The position numbers were made by a program, and so were the translations under genes. 64,000 bases of DNA from an uncultured Pseudohongiella sp. (GTDB taxonomy: Bacteria > Pseudomonadota > Gammaproteobacteria > Pseudomonadales > Pseudohongiellaceae), in assembly GCA_951812715.1 (NCBI GenBank), contig OX638323.1, positions 1,302,001 through 1,366,000 of the forward strand, written 5' to 3'. The notes below the pieces were generated by a model. The model had not been told where the DNA came from. It was given only the letters and a program-made list of their open reading frames with translations, and searched no databases. The first letter of the stretch is position 1. Every line of letters starts with the position of its first letter. Positions 43,162-52,036 of the stretch are shown here, one piece after another.

Positions 43162-44683
43162 TACCAACGTGGCAATTTCGCTTGAGGATCCTCCACAAAC
43201 TGTGAAACCGGCAAATGCCAAGTTTGCACGGACATGCCAGCAGTTCGACGTAAAGCTCGTAGTTGCTGATCCGAATTACCAAGACGTATCAAGGGACCGC
43301 GACGCAAAGCGCCGCCAGGTAGTCCAGAGCAAATTGGACAAGTACCTGAGACTGGAAAACGTACATCTATCGGACCAGGAAACACTTGAGGATCGTTTCG
43401 GAAGAGCGAATGGACACAACGACCTACGCGACATCGAGCTTCTGGCGATTACCGAGAGAGGGGCGGCAAATTTCCTGATCAGCGAGGACAAGAGGCTGTA
43501 TCGTCGGGCTCTAAGAGCCGGTGTTGGAGATCTCGTTCTGAATGTCCAAGGCGCATTGGGGCTATTGGAACAGCTCTTTGCACCGAAACCGGTCGGGTTG
43601 CCAGACGTGGAATCCATACCGGCATATTCGCTTGACATCAGGGATCCATTCTTCGATAGCCTACGAGGCGACTATCCTGGGTTCGATCAGTGGTTTCAGG
43701 ACAAGTGTGTCAGAGATTCTCGCGAATGTTGGATTGTACGCATCGATCAACAACTTGCAGGAATCATTGTGCGAAAAGACGAAACTCCTGCCGAGGCGGA
43801 CTGCAAGAGCCGCGGGAGCAAGATACTCAAATTATGCACCTTCAAGGTGTCCTCCGGATTTCAAGGAGAGAAGCTTGGAGAACTGCTTCTGAAGCAGGTG
43901 CTTTGGTGGTCGCACTTGAACTCTTACGATGTGGTTTACCTGACAGTGTACGATAAGCATGGAGAATTAATAGATCTGTTGGTCAGATACGGATTTGAGC
44001 GAACCGTTACGATTGATAGTGGGGAGCGGCTGCTCGAACGCCCCATGCATCGGGGGCCGATAGAGCACGACGTGCCAGAGCACGAGATTGCTGACCGAAA
44101 CCGATGTCTGTACCCGAGCTTTCTCCTCAACGAGAACACCGGGACATTCTTTGTGCCTATTCAAGCGGAGTATCACGAGCGGCTATTCCCCGAGAAGTCG
44201 CTTCGTGTACAGATGGATCTTTTCCCAAGGGTACTCCCGGACGGAACGACCAACCGTACACCGGGGAATACGATAAGAAAGGTGTACCTGTGCCGTGCCC
44301 AAACGCGTCGACTGCGACCAGGGGATATTCTCGTCTTTTATTTGTCCAAGGACACCCGGTTCAAGGACTACCAGAGCATTACGACACTCGGTATCGTGGA
44401 TGGCGTTATAGAAGTAACGACACTGAATGACGCGATACGGGCAACCGCGAAAAGATCGGTGTTCTCGCTAAGCGAGATCGAGGAACTCGTAGGCGAGAAG
44501 CCTACTCCTTTAAAAATCATCGATTTCCTGCTCGTGAGTCATCTAAAAAATCCGATTGGGCTGGAGAAATTTAAGGAATTAGGCGTACTCCAGGGGCCAC
44601 CTCAGACCATTATCGAATGCAGGCAATCCGCCCGTAAGCAACTACACGAGGAGCTTCGCAAAGAAATCGCGATATGGGGATAG
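43145..44683 (+). CDS. PIN domain - GNAT acetyltransferase - EVE/ASCH-like fusion protein
   Basis: 512 residues. N-terminal PIN-like nuclease (KFLLDTNVAISLEDP with an Asp at residue 6, then ISEDKRLYRRALRAGVGD to about 165); middle GNAT fold (about 170-320) with the acetyl-CoA-binding loop SSGFQGEKLGELLLKQV and the late 'LLVRYGFERT'; C-terminal region (about 370-512) with DILVFYLSKDTRFKDYQSI, like the EVE/ASCH nucleic-acid-binding fold. TTG start at 43145, inside the previous gene. The combination suggests an RNA-acting toxin or defence effector. Lower GC than neighbours. Confidence 0.8.
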   Translation: MKFLLDTNVAISLEDPPQTVKPANAKFARTCQQFDVKLVVADPNYQDVSRDRDAKRRQVVQSKLDKYLRLENVHLSDQETLEDRFGRANGHNDLRDIELLAITERGAANFLISEDKRLYRRALRAGVGDLVLNVQGALGLLEQLFAPKPVGLPDVESIPAYSLDIRDPFFDSLRGDYPGFDQWFQDKCVRDSRECWIVRIDQQLAGIIVRKDETPAEADCKSRGSKILKLCTFKVSSGFQGEKLGELLLKQVLWWSHLNSYDVVYLTVYDKHGELIDLLVRYGFERTVTIDSGERLLERPMHRGPIEHDVPEHEIADRNRCLYPSFLLNENTGTFFVPIQAEYHERLFPEKSLRVQMDLFPRVLPDGTTNRTPGNTIRKVYLCRAQTRRLRPGDILVFYLSKDTRFKDYQSITTLGIVDGVIEVTTLNDAIRATAKRSVFSLSEIEELVGEKPTPLKIIDFLLVSHLKNPIGLEKFKELGVLQGPPQTIIECRQSARKQLHEELRKEIAIWG

Positions 44684-45252
44684 CGAAAGTCATCGCTGTA
44701 TTTGGGCTGTCAGGGGTTGGGAAATCGACAATCCTACAGCGAGTGGTGGCTGAGTCGGGAGGATTGGCGGCTGTCGTCAACGCAGGCGCTCTTATCAGAC
44801 GTCGAACTCTGAATAATAAATCAGGCGAGACCCTCCGCCTCCTTCCCGCTGAGGATATCCAACATAATCAGGAAATCCTAGTTGACGAACTGGCGCGGAA
44901 ACGTACAACCATCGGTACTCAAGTATTGTTGCTCGACGGACACTGCGTTATTTACAACGGCGATCAGCTTGTCCCAATACCGATTGAAGTCATCAAACGG
45001 CTGGACCTTACCGCTCTCGTGTTCGTTCGAGAAGCCGCTGGGAAAATCCGGGCCAGACGCTTGAGTGATGAACAACGGACGCGCCCTGACCATTCGTCCT
45101 CAGAACTCGGTCAGCAGCAGAGACTTGCGTTGGACGTTTGCAGAAGCTACGAGTCGCAACTCGGGCTGCCGCTCGTCATCGTAACATCGGGGCAATGGCA
45201 ATCGATAGCGCGAGTAGTCGACGAGGTGGCGGCATCCACAGGCAGCGAATGA
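44674..45252 (+). CDS. P-loop NTPase, adenylate-kinase/AAA-like
   Basis: 192 residues. Walker A FGLSGVGKST near the N-terminus, LLLDGHCVIYNG as a likely Walker B, and a late VFVREAAGKIRARRLSDEQRTRP that resembles a lid or LID-type arginine segment of nucleotide kinases such as archaeal adenylate kinase. It overlaps the PIN-GNAT-EVE gene by ten bases, closing a chain of four coupled genes (42548-45252). Role likely signal or kinase step of that module; unproven. Confidence 0.8.
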   Translation: MGIAKVIAVFGLSGVGKSTILQRVVAESGGLAAVVNAGALIRRRTLNNKSGETLRLLPAEDIQHNQEILVDELARKRTTIGTQVLLLDGHCVIYNGDQLVPIPIEVIKRLDLTALVFVREAAGKIRARRLSDEQRTRPDHSSSELGQQQRLALDVCRSYESQLGLPLVIVTSGQWQSIARVVDEVAASTGSE

Positions 45253-45324
45253 CGCCTAAAGACCGGAAATATGGCTAATGGACAACATTTACAATATTTC
45301 TGAACTAAGGACAGAGTTTGCGCT

Positions 45325-45603
45325 TTAGCTGACAGCCTGCGAAACGACTTCAGAATGCTTGCCGATGACGCGTATGTAAGCAATGGCGAAGTCGGGCGCC
45401 CGCGCTCGCGCCTGTTCCCAATCACGCAACGTTCCCACCGGAACATGAAAGCGGCTCGCAAACTCCTGTTGCGAGAGTCCAAGTCCAGTTCTCGTTTGTC
45501 GTATCAACCGAGCCCGCTGCCCTCGTTCCATCGCTTCCCGCGTAACATCAAAATCTTCCGGGTCCGAAGGGTCAGCCGGCAGTACGATATGCTCTTTCTT
45601 CAC
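45325..45603 (-). CDS. XRE-family helix-turn-helix protein, orphan antitoxin-like
   Basis: 92 residues from GTG 45603 with GGAG eight bases upstream. The C-terminal HTH is LSQQEFASRFHVPVGTLRDWEQARARAPDFAIAYIRVI. This resembles antitoxins of HigA or BrnA type, where the toxin gene usually lies next to it; none is seen here. It faces the coupled island genes convergently. Confidence 0.8.
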   Translation of the reverse strand: MKKEHIVLPADPSDPEDFDVTREAMERGQRARLIRQTRTGLGLSQQEFASRFHVPVGTLRDWEQARARAPDFAIAYIRVIGKHSEVVSQAVS

Positions 45604-45648
45604 CTTTGTTGCTCCGTCTGACTGAAATGAATCGCCGCAGCCCCTCTG

Positions 45649-46011
45649 TCAAGCCTCCGGTTCCCAGAGTTCGATCGGGTTGTGTTCGGGGTCGTGGATG
45701 CGGGCGAAGCGGCCGATGCCTTCCATTTCACTTTCGTGGCTGATTTCGATACCCGCGGACTTCAGTTGTGCGGTCATCGCGTCCAGGTCGGACACGCGAA
45801 AGTTCAGCATGAAAGTCTTTTCGGCGGCGAAGTAATCGGTGTCGTTAGCGAATGGTGCTAATACCGTGACGCCGGACTCGGTCATCCAGGGCGCCATTTC
45901 CATGTCCGTCGGGGCGATATTGATTCCGAGGTGATCCTGATACCACCTGGCAAGTCCCTTGGGATCCCTGGCCCGGAAGAAGAACCCGCCGATTCCTTGT
46001 ACTTTCTGCAT
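45649..46011 (-). CDS. VOC-family (glyoxalase/bleomycin-resistance/dioxygenase) protein
   Basis: 120 residues. FFFRARDPKGLARWYQDHLGI and the final RIHDPEHNPIELWEPEA are the two beta-alpha-beta motifs of the VOC fold; a C-terminal metal-ligand Glu (IELWE) is kept. The substrate cannot be told. Confidence 0.85.
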   Translation of the reverse strand: MQKVQGIGGFFFRARDPKGLARWYQDHLGINIAPTDMEMAPWMTESGVTVLAPFANDTDYFAAEKTFMLNFRVSDLDAMTAQLKSAGIEISHESEMEGIGRFARIHDPEHNPIELWEPEA

Positions 46012-46038
46012 TCCGTGTCCTCTCTTTGAGTATGGATC

Positions 46039-46611
46039 CTATTGTCTTGGCGGTGGCGGAGTCCAGTCGCAGCCTTCGCAGTTGGGGTCGACGCCGTTTT
46101 CTTCGAGGACTTCGAAGATGAAGTCACGCCAGGTCTCGTTGGGTTGCCAGACGGTGTTCATGTCAGCCTTGGCCTGGTCCACCGGCACATTCCCGTCGAT
46201 TACCCGGTAGAGAAAGCTGAACGCCGTGGCGCGGGCGTTGACCTGGCAATGGAGCAGGGTTTTACGGCCCTCGTTGCGCGCCATGGAGTCGGCGAAAGCG
46301 TAATACTCGCTCGGGCGCGGATTGCCGAAATCCACCGGAATCTGCATGTATTCCATGTCCAGGCCTTTTACCACGAGGTCGGCATCGGGCAGGGCGTTGG
46401 GATTGTTAGTGAAGGCGATGTAGACCACCCGCTCGAAGCCGTTGTCGGCGAGCGCCTGAAACTGCTCCCTGGTGGGCTGTCCCGCGCTGGCGAAACTGGC
46501 GCTGTATTGCCGGAAATTGGTGATTTCGGCGAGAGCGGGATCGATTTCTTCAAGGGCCATGGCGGAATAGCAAACAAGCGCGCTGCCAATCAGTAAAAGT
46601 AGCGTTTTCAT
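46039..46611 (-). CDS. Secreted DUF442-type (beta-lactamase-hydrolase-like) phosphatase
   Basis: 190 residues. Signal peptide about 1-19 (LLLLIGSALVCYSAMA), then a dual-specificity-phosphatase-like domain with FRQYSASFASAGQPTREQFQAL and the active-site loop LLHCQVNARATAF (Cys-x4-Arg, as in DUF442/BLH proteins). Cys and Arg are both kept. It is followed downstream by a small VOC gene and preceded by the repeat array. Substrate unknown. Confidence 0.82.
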   Translation of the reverse strand: MKTLLLLIGSALVCYSAMALEEIDPALAEITNFRQYSASFASAGQPTREQFQALADNGFERVVYIAFTNNPNALPDADLVVKGLDMEYMQIPVDFGNPRPSEYYAFADSMARNEGRKTLLHCQVNARATAFSFLYRVIDGNVPVDQAKADMNTVWQPNETWRDFIFEVLEENGVDPNCEGCDWTPPPPRQ

Positions 46612-46631
46612 AATGGTTTCTCATCAGTCTT

Positions 46632-47380
46632 GTGCATGCCATCCCTGGCGTGAAAGTCCAGGTTCCTCCAAACCCCAGCCTTGCCGCCCAGCCTCCAGCC
46701 CAGACATCCATGTCGGGTCGTTCGACTCTCGAAAAGCTGTGCTTTTCGTCGGCTGCGCCGACCGAGTCTCACCCAAGCATAGCTCGGCGTCGTTCGAATT
46801 TCGCTCGAAGCTGGCGCTTCGAAAACGCTCGTTCTCACCCTTGGCAAGTCGTTCGGCCCTCGAAAAGCTTTGCTTTTCGTCGGCTTCGCCGACCGGGCCT
46901 CGTGCATTCTGTTGGGCTGCGCATGCCATCCCTGGCGCAACATTTTGGGTTTCTCCAAACCCCAGCCTCGACGGTCCAGCCGCCAAGCACAGCTTGGCGG
47001 CGTTCGGACTGCGCACGAAGCTGCGCTTCGCAAACGCTTGCCCTCACCCATGGCAAGTCGTTCGGCCCTCGAAAAGCTTTGCTTTTCGTCGGCTTCGCCG
47101 ACCGGGGTTCGTGCATTCTGTTGGGCTGCGCATGCCATCCCTGGCGCAACATTTTGGGTTTCTCCAAACCCCAGCCTTGCCATCCATGGCAAGTCGTTCG
47201 GCCCTCGAAAAGCTTTGCTTTTCGTCGGCTTCGCCGACCGGGGTTCGTGCATTCTGTTGGGCTGCGCATGCCATCCCTGGCGCAACATTTTGGGTTTCTC
47301 CAAACCCCAGCCTTGCCATCCATGGCAAGTCGTTCGGCCCTCGAAAAGCTTTGCTTTTCGTCGGCTTCGCCGACCGGGCC
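46632..47380. repeat. Array of hairpin-rich tandem repeats
   Basis: A 136-bp unit begins at 46842, 47051, 47187 and 47323 (TGGCAAGTCGTTCGG...). The step from the first to the second is 209 bp because a 73-bp piece with CCAAGCACAGCTTGG and GAAGCTGCGCTTC hairpins is inserted; a diverged unit lies at about 46700-46841 and the flanks hold partial copies. Each unit contains palindromes such as CGAAAAGCTTTGCTTTTCG and GTCGGCTTCGCCGAC. Long open frames run across it on both strands only because units are nearly identical; they are not genes. The inserted piece is related to the 16913-17097 element. Confidence 0.88.
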
Positions 47381-48844
47381 TCACCCACCCAACTTCAAAA
47401 AGTTGAGGAACTCGCGGCGATTTTTGGGGCCGTAGGTCAGGAAGCTGGGTTGCGGGTCTTCCAGATAGGCCAGTTTTTCCGTTGCCACGCGGTCCGTAGC
47501 GGTCAAGCCGCGAATTTCGTCCTCCGCGATACCGTAGGGTCCCGCCGCATTCATTCCGAAAATCTTGCGCCGGATTTCGTCGGTGATCGCCGGATAACCG
47601 TAACGCTCCTGGTATTCCTCGCTGATCTGGAACGTGCGGAAGGCCTGGATCTGGTCCTGGGGCGAGCCGTACCAGATCGAGTCGGTACCCCAGAGCACGT
47701 TATCCTCGCCGCAATAACGCAACAGTTTGCCCATGGCGTGGGCAGCGTTGTCCGGATCGCGCATCAGATAACGCCAGGTGCTACCCAGTTCCGCGTAAAC
47801 GTTGGAATTGGAGCCGATTTCGTTATCGATCAGCGACTGGATCAGGGTATCGATGCCATCGCGGCCGGCGCCGTCTACGAATTCCTGTTCGCGCACGCCG
47901 GTGACGAAGCCCGAGTGGTAAATCAGGAAGTTCATGTCGGGATACATCTTCGCGACGATGCCGATGTCCGAGCATTGACTATGCTCGTAAGACCGCGGAC
48001 CGAAAGGCAGTCCCTTGTGAATGCAGATATTGCGCACGCCCAGCCGCTGGGCGCGTTCGATCATCGCCATGCCGACGTCGTCGTGCAGGAAATAGCCGAC
48101 GCCGCCGGGACCGTATTGGGTGTAAGTCTTGAATGCCGAGATGTTCCAGTTCTCCGCCAACTCGTCCATGGCTTCGAGGTCGCCTTCCTGATTCGGATTC
48201 ACCCGGCCGTGGATCATCAGTCGCTTGCTGCCTTCGAGTTCGGAGACGATGCGGCGGGTCTGGTCGGCGTCTTCGATGGTGACCGGCTCGTTTTCGCGGG
48301 TGGAAGGCACGAAGGACAGCACCATGATATCGGTGTCGCTGTCCATGAAAACGTCCTTGATGAACTCGCTCTCGCTCAGGCAATTGAGATAGGAGCGGTC
48401 GCCGGGTTCGTCGGCGAGTTCGCAAGAGGCCTTCGCGAATCCGGAATAAGGCCGCGCGTTCGGCGGCTGGCGCCCAAGCCATTCGCCCTCGGGGTTCACG
48501 TAATGTCCCTGCACATCGAAAATGAACTCGTCGCCGCCGACTTCCGCAAGCGCCGAAGCGTCATCGAGGGCGCTTTCATCGCGTAATTCGAAAAAGCCGC
48601 CGCGCTTGCCTGCATAGGCGTTGGCGGTATTCATGGCCATCAGCGTGCTGGCCGCGCCACATGCCGAAACCAGGAATTTACGCCGGGTCTGGCCCTTGTG
48701 TCTGGATAACTCGTCCGCCCTTTCCAGCGCCAGACGATTTCCCTTCTCATTGGTGCGGGAAATGGGAACCGGCTCGAACTCGCCGTTCGAAGTGGAATCG
48801 ATCTTGATCGGTAGTCTTACGCCGTCTTTGTCGAACTTATCCAT
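47381..48844 (-). CDS. Tat-exported amidohydrolase-family protein (TIM-barrel)
   Basis: 487 residues from ATG 48844. The N-terminus, about 55 residues of charged leader followed by RRKFLVSACGAASTLMAM, is a twin-arginine signal with an unusually long n-region. The rest is amidohydrolase-like: FIFDVQGHYVNPEGEWLG, then FLIYHSGFVTG and LWGTDSIWYGSPQ with the late metal or base Asp. This resembles 2-pyrone-4,6-dicarboxylate lactonase / ACMSD-like hydrolases or decarboxylases. Substrate unknown. The penicillin acylase gene lies upstream on the same strand. Confidence 0.87.
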   Translation of the reverse strand: MDKFDKDGVRLPIKIDSTSNGEFEPVPISRTNEKGNRLALERADELSRHKGQTRRKFLVSACGAASTLMAMNTANAYAGKRGGFFELRDESALDDASALAEVGGDEFIFDVQGHYVNPEGEWLGRQPPNARPYSGFAKASCELADEPGDRSYLNCLSESEFIKDVFMDSDTDIMVLSFVPSTRENEPVTIEDADQTRRIVSELEGSKRLMIHGRVNPNQEGDLEAMDELAENWNISAFKTYTQYGPGGVGYFLHDDVGMAMIERAQRLGVRNICIHKGLPFGPRSYEHSQCSDIGIVAKMYPDMNFLIYHSGFVTGVREQEFVDGAGRDGIDTLIQSLIDNEIGSNSNVYAELGSTWRYLMRDPDNAAHAMGKLLRYCGEDNVLWGTDSIWYGSPQDQIQAFRTFQISEEYQERYGYPAITDEIRRKIFGMNAAGPYGIAEDEIRGLTATDRVATEKLAYLEDPQPSFLTYGPKNRREFLNFLKLGG

Positions 48845-48889
48845 ATCTGGACCTCTATGGTTCGTGGTTAAGTTCGGGCAAGGCATGCC

Positions 48890-48971
48890 TCGCCCCTACG
48901 TTCACTCTGAATTTGTGCCCCCGCGTCAGTTCGCCCCTACGTTCACTCTGAATTTGTGCCCCTGCGTCAGT
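48890..48971. repeat. 41-bp tandem repeat, two copies
   Basis: 48890-48930 and 48931-48971 differ by one base (CCCCCG against CCCCTG). They lie between the amidohydrolase and acylase genes, and the second copy runs into the last codons of the acylase gene. Confidence 0.9.
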
Positions 48972-51384
48972 TCGGGGGTTGCAGCACCAGTGTTTCGTAC
49001 AGGACCGTTTCGATCTTATCGCGGGAGTAGAACGCGGGAAATACCCGGTCGTTCGCCCACAACTCGAACAGATTATCGTACAGCGGACTGTCGGGATCGC
49101 CAACCTGTCCGGGGGTATTCATGCCGAGCGTATTGTCCCAGTCGCGCGTGTCGATGAAAATCCGGAAGGAGGCGCCGCTGGTCTGGTTGTCGCCACTGCC
49201 GGTATTGCCCAGGGTGTAGCTGTTGCCGCCGCGGGGCAAGGGGCCGACGTTGAGTCTTTCACGCATTTCCTCGTTCACCGCCGGCGCCAGCGGATGACGA
49301 ATCAGGGCGTGCTTGTAATTTTCCTGCCCGTAGATCCAGTCTTCCATGTCCGCGCCGAGCTTGCCCGTTAGCGTGTCCACCGCCTGGGCCAGGGAATCGA
49401 GCAGGAAGGCGTCTCTGCCGGCGATGGGATCGTCGCCGAAGTCGCCGTCGGGGGCGAGCAGCATGTCGATCATCGTCTTCATGCCGATCCTCAGCAGTGG
49501 CAGGGCTGCTTCCGGCACCTTGAGCAAATCGATGTTGTCGAGCAATTGCCGCTCGAACGCCACGTAAATGCCGGCTTCGACGGAATCTGCGTCGAGCACG
49601 TGATTCCAGTCGAGCAGCCGGCGCCGCGCCTGTTCCACGCGCTCGTCATCGGCGCGCAAGGGGCGCAACATCGGCACCAGGCTGCGGGCAGGAATCGACA
49701 GGTAGTCGTGCTGCAACTCGATCATGTCCATCATGTTGAACTTGCGGCCCGAAGCCAGCACTTCCGAACCGCGCGCCCAGCGATATGGGTCGGTCCAGGT
49801 ATAGGAGATGGCGTCGAGATAGGGATAGTCCGGCGACGTGTAATTGCTGTTGGAGGTCTCGATATAACCGCGGTCGGGATTGTATTCGTTGGGCTTCGCC
49901 TTGATCGGCAAATAACCGTCCCATTCATAGCGGCCGTCGCCGGGCACGGGCACGAGACCGCTGAAATTGCGCCGGATCGGCGCGATGCCCACCGCCTGCC
50001 AGCCGATATTGCCGTCGCGGTCGGCCCAGACCATGTTTTCGCCGGGAATGTTGCTGTAATTGGAAGCTTCGCGGAACTCTTCCCAGTTGCGCGACTGGTT
50101 CATGCGCAAGGAGGCGAGATACGGCGCGCCGCCGAATTCCATCCAGGCCGGACGCACGGCATAGGCCAGATTGCGTTCGCTGTCTTCAAACGTTACCGGG
50201 CCGTGGCGGGTGTATTTCAATTCCACTGTGACCGGATCGCCGCCTTTAACCTCAATGGCCTCCTCGATTGTGCGCATCGTTTCCCATTGGCCCTGGAAGC
50301 GGTACTGGTCGGGGTTGTCGGGATTGGTTTCGTAAACCAGCAGGTCTTCGCCATCGGTGTTGAATACCGTGAGCCCCCAGGCGCCATACTCATTGTGGCC
50401 GATGGAGATTCCGGGAATTTCCGGCTCGCCGCCGCCGATCACGTTCCAACCGGGGCCGATCAGATGCGCCCAGTAGCGCAGCGATGGCGACGATTGCGCG
50501 CGATGCGGATCGTTGATCATCATCGGCCAGCCGTCCTGGGTGAGATCGCCGCTGACGACCCAGTTGTTGCTGCCAATGTCGTCGATCGCGCGTTGGTTCA
50601 ATTCGCGCTCTTCCTCGCGCAATATCGCGGCGAGTTGGTTGAACGCATCGTCGCCGGCCCGGTGTTCGGCCAGCACGATGTCTTCGGGTTCGAAGCGGAT
50701 CGAACTCCGGTAGGCGTTGTACAGCCCGAGTATGTTGTTTTCGAGCAGGGACTCGCAATCGATCAGCGGATCAAGCGAGAGGTCCGGCTCATGGGGATGA
50801 AAGTATTGCAATGCCTTCACCTGCTCTTCGCCGATCAGGCATACCGCGCGGCCGATTCGCAGTTCCGTGCCGATATTGCCGAGCAGGCCCTGGTGGCGGG
50901 AGATCACCACTTCCTCGGTCCAGTGCCGTGGCAGGATGCCGAGCAGGTGAAACGGCAGCGGCAATTCGTCCGGATTTTCCAGCGCTTCGTCGATATAGGC
51001 ATTCACGCCATGTACGAAGGAGGTGATGATATCGACTCCGCGGGGGTGGTAGTGGCTCATCTCCGCGCCCATGTCGCCGCGGAATTTGAACAACCGCGTG
51101 CCGTGGTCCCGGGCGATGGCGCGCGGGCCGAGAATCTCAGCAGTCGTGCCGGTAGCCTGGGCGCGCCAGATTTCAAACTGGAACAGCCGGTCTCTGGCGG
51201 CGTTGTAACCCTGGGCGAAAAACAGATCGTGCTCGGTTTCGGCGTAGATATGCGAAATGCCCCATTTGTCCTTGAGAATCTCCACCGGCCGGTCGATGCC
51301 TTCCACGGTAAGAGTCTCCTGGGCATGCAACACGGAAGCGCCCAGCAATAGCGGCGCGAATAGTGAAATCGGCAATTTTTTCAT
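48967..51384 (-). CDS. Penicillin acylase family N-terminal-nucleophile hydrolase
   Basis: 805 residues. Signal peptide about 1-21 (LFAPLLLGASVLHA), alpha-subunit part with GISHIYAETEHDLFFAQGYNAARDRLFQFE, spacer, then the processing site before Ser272 in IGSNNWVVSG. The Ser at 272 becomes the free N-terminal nucleophile of the beta chain after autoproteolysis; oxyanion and folding motifs follow (PGENMVWADRDGNIGWQ, YTWTDPYRW). Relatives cleave penicillins, acyl-homoserine lactones or peptides. Periplasmic. Its last codons contain part of a tandem repeat. Confidence 0.92.
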   Translation of the reverse strand: MKKLPISLFAPLLLGASVLHAQETLTVEGIDRPVEILKDKWGISHIYAETEHDLFFAQGYNAARDRLFQFEIWRAQATGTTAEILGPRAIARDHGTRLFKFRGDMGAEMSHYHPRGVDIITSFVHGVNAYIDEALENPDELPLPFHLLGILPRHWTEEVVISRHQGLLGNIGTELRIGRAVCLIGEEQVKALQYFHPHEPDLSLDPLIDCESLLENNILGLYNAYRSSIRFEPEDIVLAEHRAGDDAFNQLAAILREEERELNQRAIDDIGSNNWVVSGDLTQDGWPMMINDPHRAQSSPSLRYWAHLIGPGWNVIGGGEPEIPGISIGHNEYGAWGLTVFNTDGEDLLVYETNPDNPDQYRFQGQWETMRTIEEAIEVKGGDPVTVELKYTRHGPVTFEDSERNLAYAVRPAWMEFGGAPYLASLRMNQSRNWEEFREASNYSNIPGENMVWADRDGNIGWQAVGIAPIRRNFSGLVPVPGDGRYEWDGYLPIKAKPNEYNPDRGYIETSNSNYTSPDYPYLDAISYTWTDPYRWARGSEVLASGRKFNMMDMIELQHDYLSIPARSLVPMLRPLRADDERVEQARRRLLDWNHVLDADSVEAGIYVAFERQLLDNIDLLKVPEAALPLLRIGMKTMIDMLLAPDGDFGDDPIAGRDAFLLDSLAQAVDTLTGKLGADMEDWIYGQENYKHALIRHPLAPAVNEEMRERLNVGPLPRGGNSYTLGNTGSGDNQTSGASFRIFIDTRDWDNTLGMNTPGQVGDPDSPLYDNLFELWANDRVFPAFYSRDKIETVLYETLVLQPPN

Positions 51385-51430
51385 GGTTTCTAACTCTGGT
51401 TTTACGGACCGTACACAAACAAGCCCGAAC

Positions 51431-51545
51431 TGTCATTCTGCGCGAAGCGAAGCGCAGTCGCAGAATCTCCCGCCGATTGGCGTTCTTGCGACAACGAAAC
51501 CAAGCGCCACTCCAACGAGATTCCGCGACTGCGCGCGGAATGACA
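51431..51545. repeat. REP/MITE-like imperfect palindrome
   Basis: The left part (TGTCATTCTGCGCG..., ending AGAATCTC) is mirrored by the right part (GAGATTCCGCGACTGCGCG..., ending GGAATGACA). This type of element is common between proteobacterial genes. It lies upstream of the acylase gene. Confidence 0.65.
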
Positions 51546-51581
51546 GGTGGTTCCAAATACGCATGGCGCCGCTCGCGGCTG

Positions 51582-51998
51582 TCATTCCTTACTCAATTCA
51601 CGCAGCGCCTCAAGCGCTTCTTCCGCCTGTGCCGCCGGCACGAATACATGATCGTGAAAGTAAGCCGCGATCACGTTGGCGCTGATGCCTTGCCGGGCCA
51701 GCCGGCCCGATATCGCCGCGGTCAGTCCGACCGCGTCCAATGCCGAATGTACCGTCAGGCTGATGCAGCGCATTATCGGACCATATTGAAGTCCTTGGCG
51801 CTCTGCCAGGTTGCGCTCCAGCACCAGGCTCAATCCCTCTTCTTCCCTGAATGTCGCCAGCGCGAGCAAGTCCGAGGCCACTTCATCCCGCTCTTGAGCT
51901 AATGTGCAGAAAACGAATTCATCGGGCAACAGCCGCGGTTCCATCGCGGCGAGCAATTGAGGTAAATCCCTGCCGCCGTCTCCCATCAGCAGCTCCAC
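51582..51998 (-). CDS. ACT-domain protein (DUF2241-type)
   Basis: 138 residues from GTG 51998, or 134 from ATG 51986. Two ACT-like halves: LLPDEFVFCTLAQERDE and LTVHSALDAVGLTAAISGRLARQGISANVIAAYFHDHVFVPAAQAEEAL. Such proteins are thought to bind an amino acid or other small ligand. Nothing in the context fixes a role. Confidence 0.82.
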   Translation of the reverse strand: MELLMGDGGRDLPQLLAAMEPRLLPDEFVFCTLAQERDEVASDLLALATFREEEGLSLVLERNLAERQGLQYGPIMRCISLTVHSALDAVGLTAAISGRLARQGISANVIAAYFHDHVFVPAAQAEEALEALRELSKE

Positions 51999-52036
51999 GG
52001 CGATCCGGCGTATCCCATCGCAATTGCGTCCCCTGT

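Noticed and set aside
45325..45603. Complete toxin-antitoxin pair with the XRE gene
   Set aside because: No partner toxin ORF is adjacent on either side.
46842..47380. CRISPR array
   Set aside because: Units are 136 bp, nearly identical throughout with no unique spacers, and no cas genes are near.
46613..48586. Very long plus-strand open frame (657 codons) and several frames of 110-270 codons across 46.6-47.4 kb
   Set aside because: They arise from tandem hairpin repeats read in frame and from the antisense of the amidohydrolase gene; no start signal or domain.
49546..51351. 601-codon open frame antisense to the penicillin acylase gene
   Set aside because: High-GC shadow frame; the acylase on the minus strand has a signal peptide, nucleophile motif and normal length.
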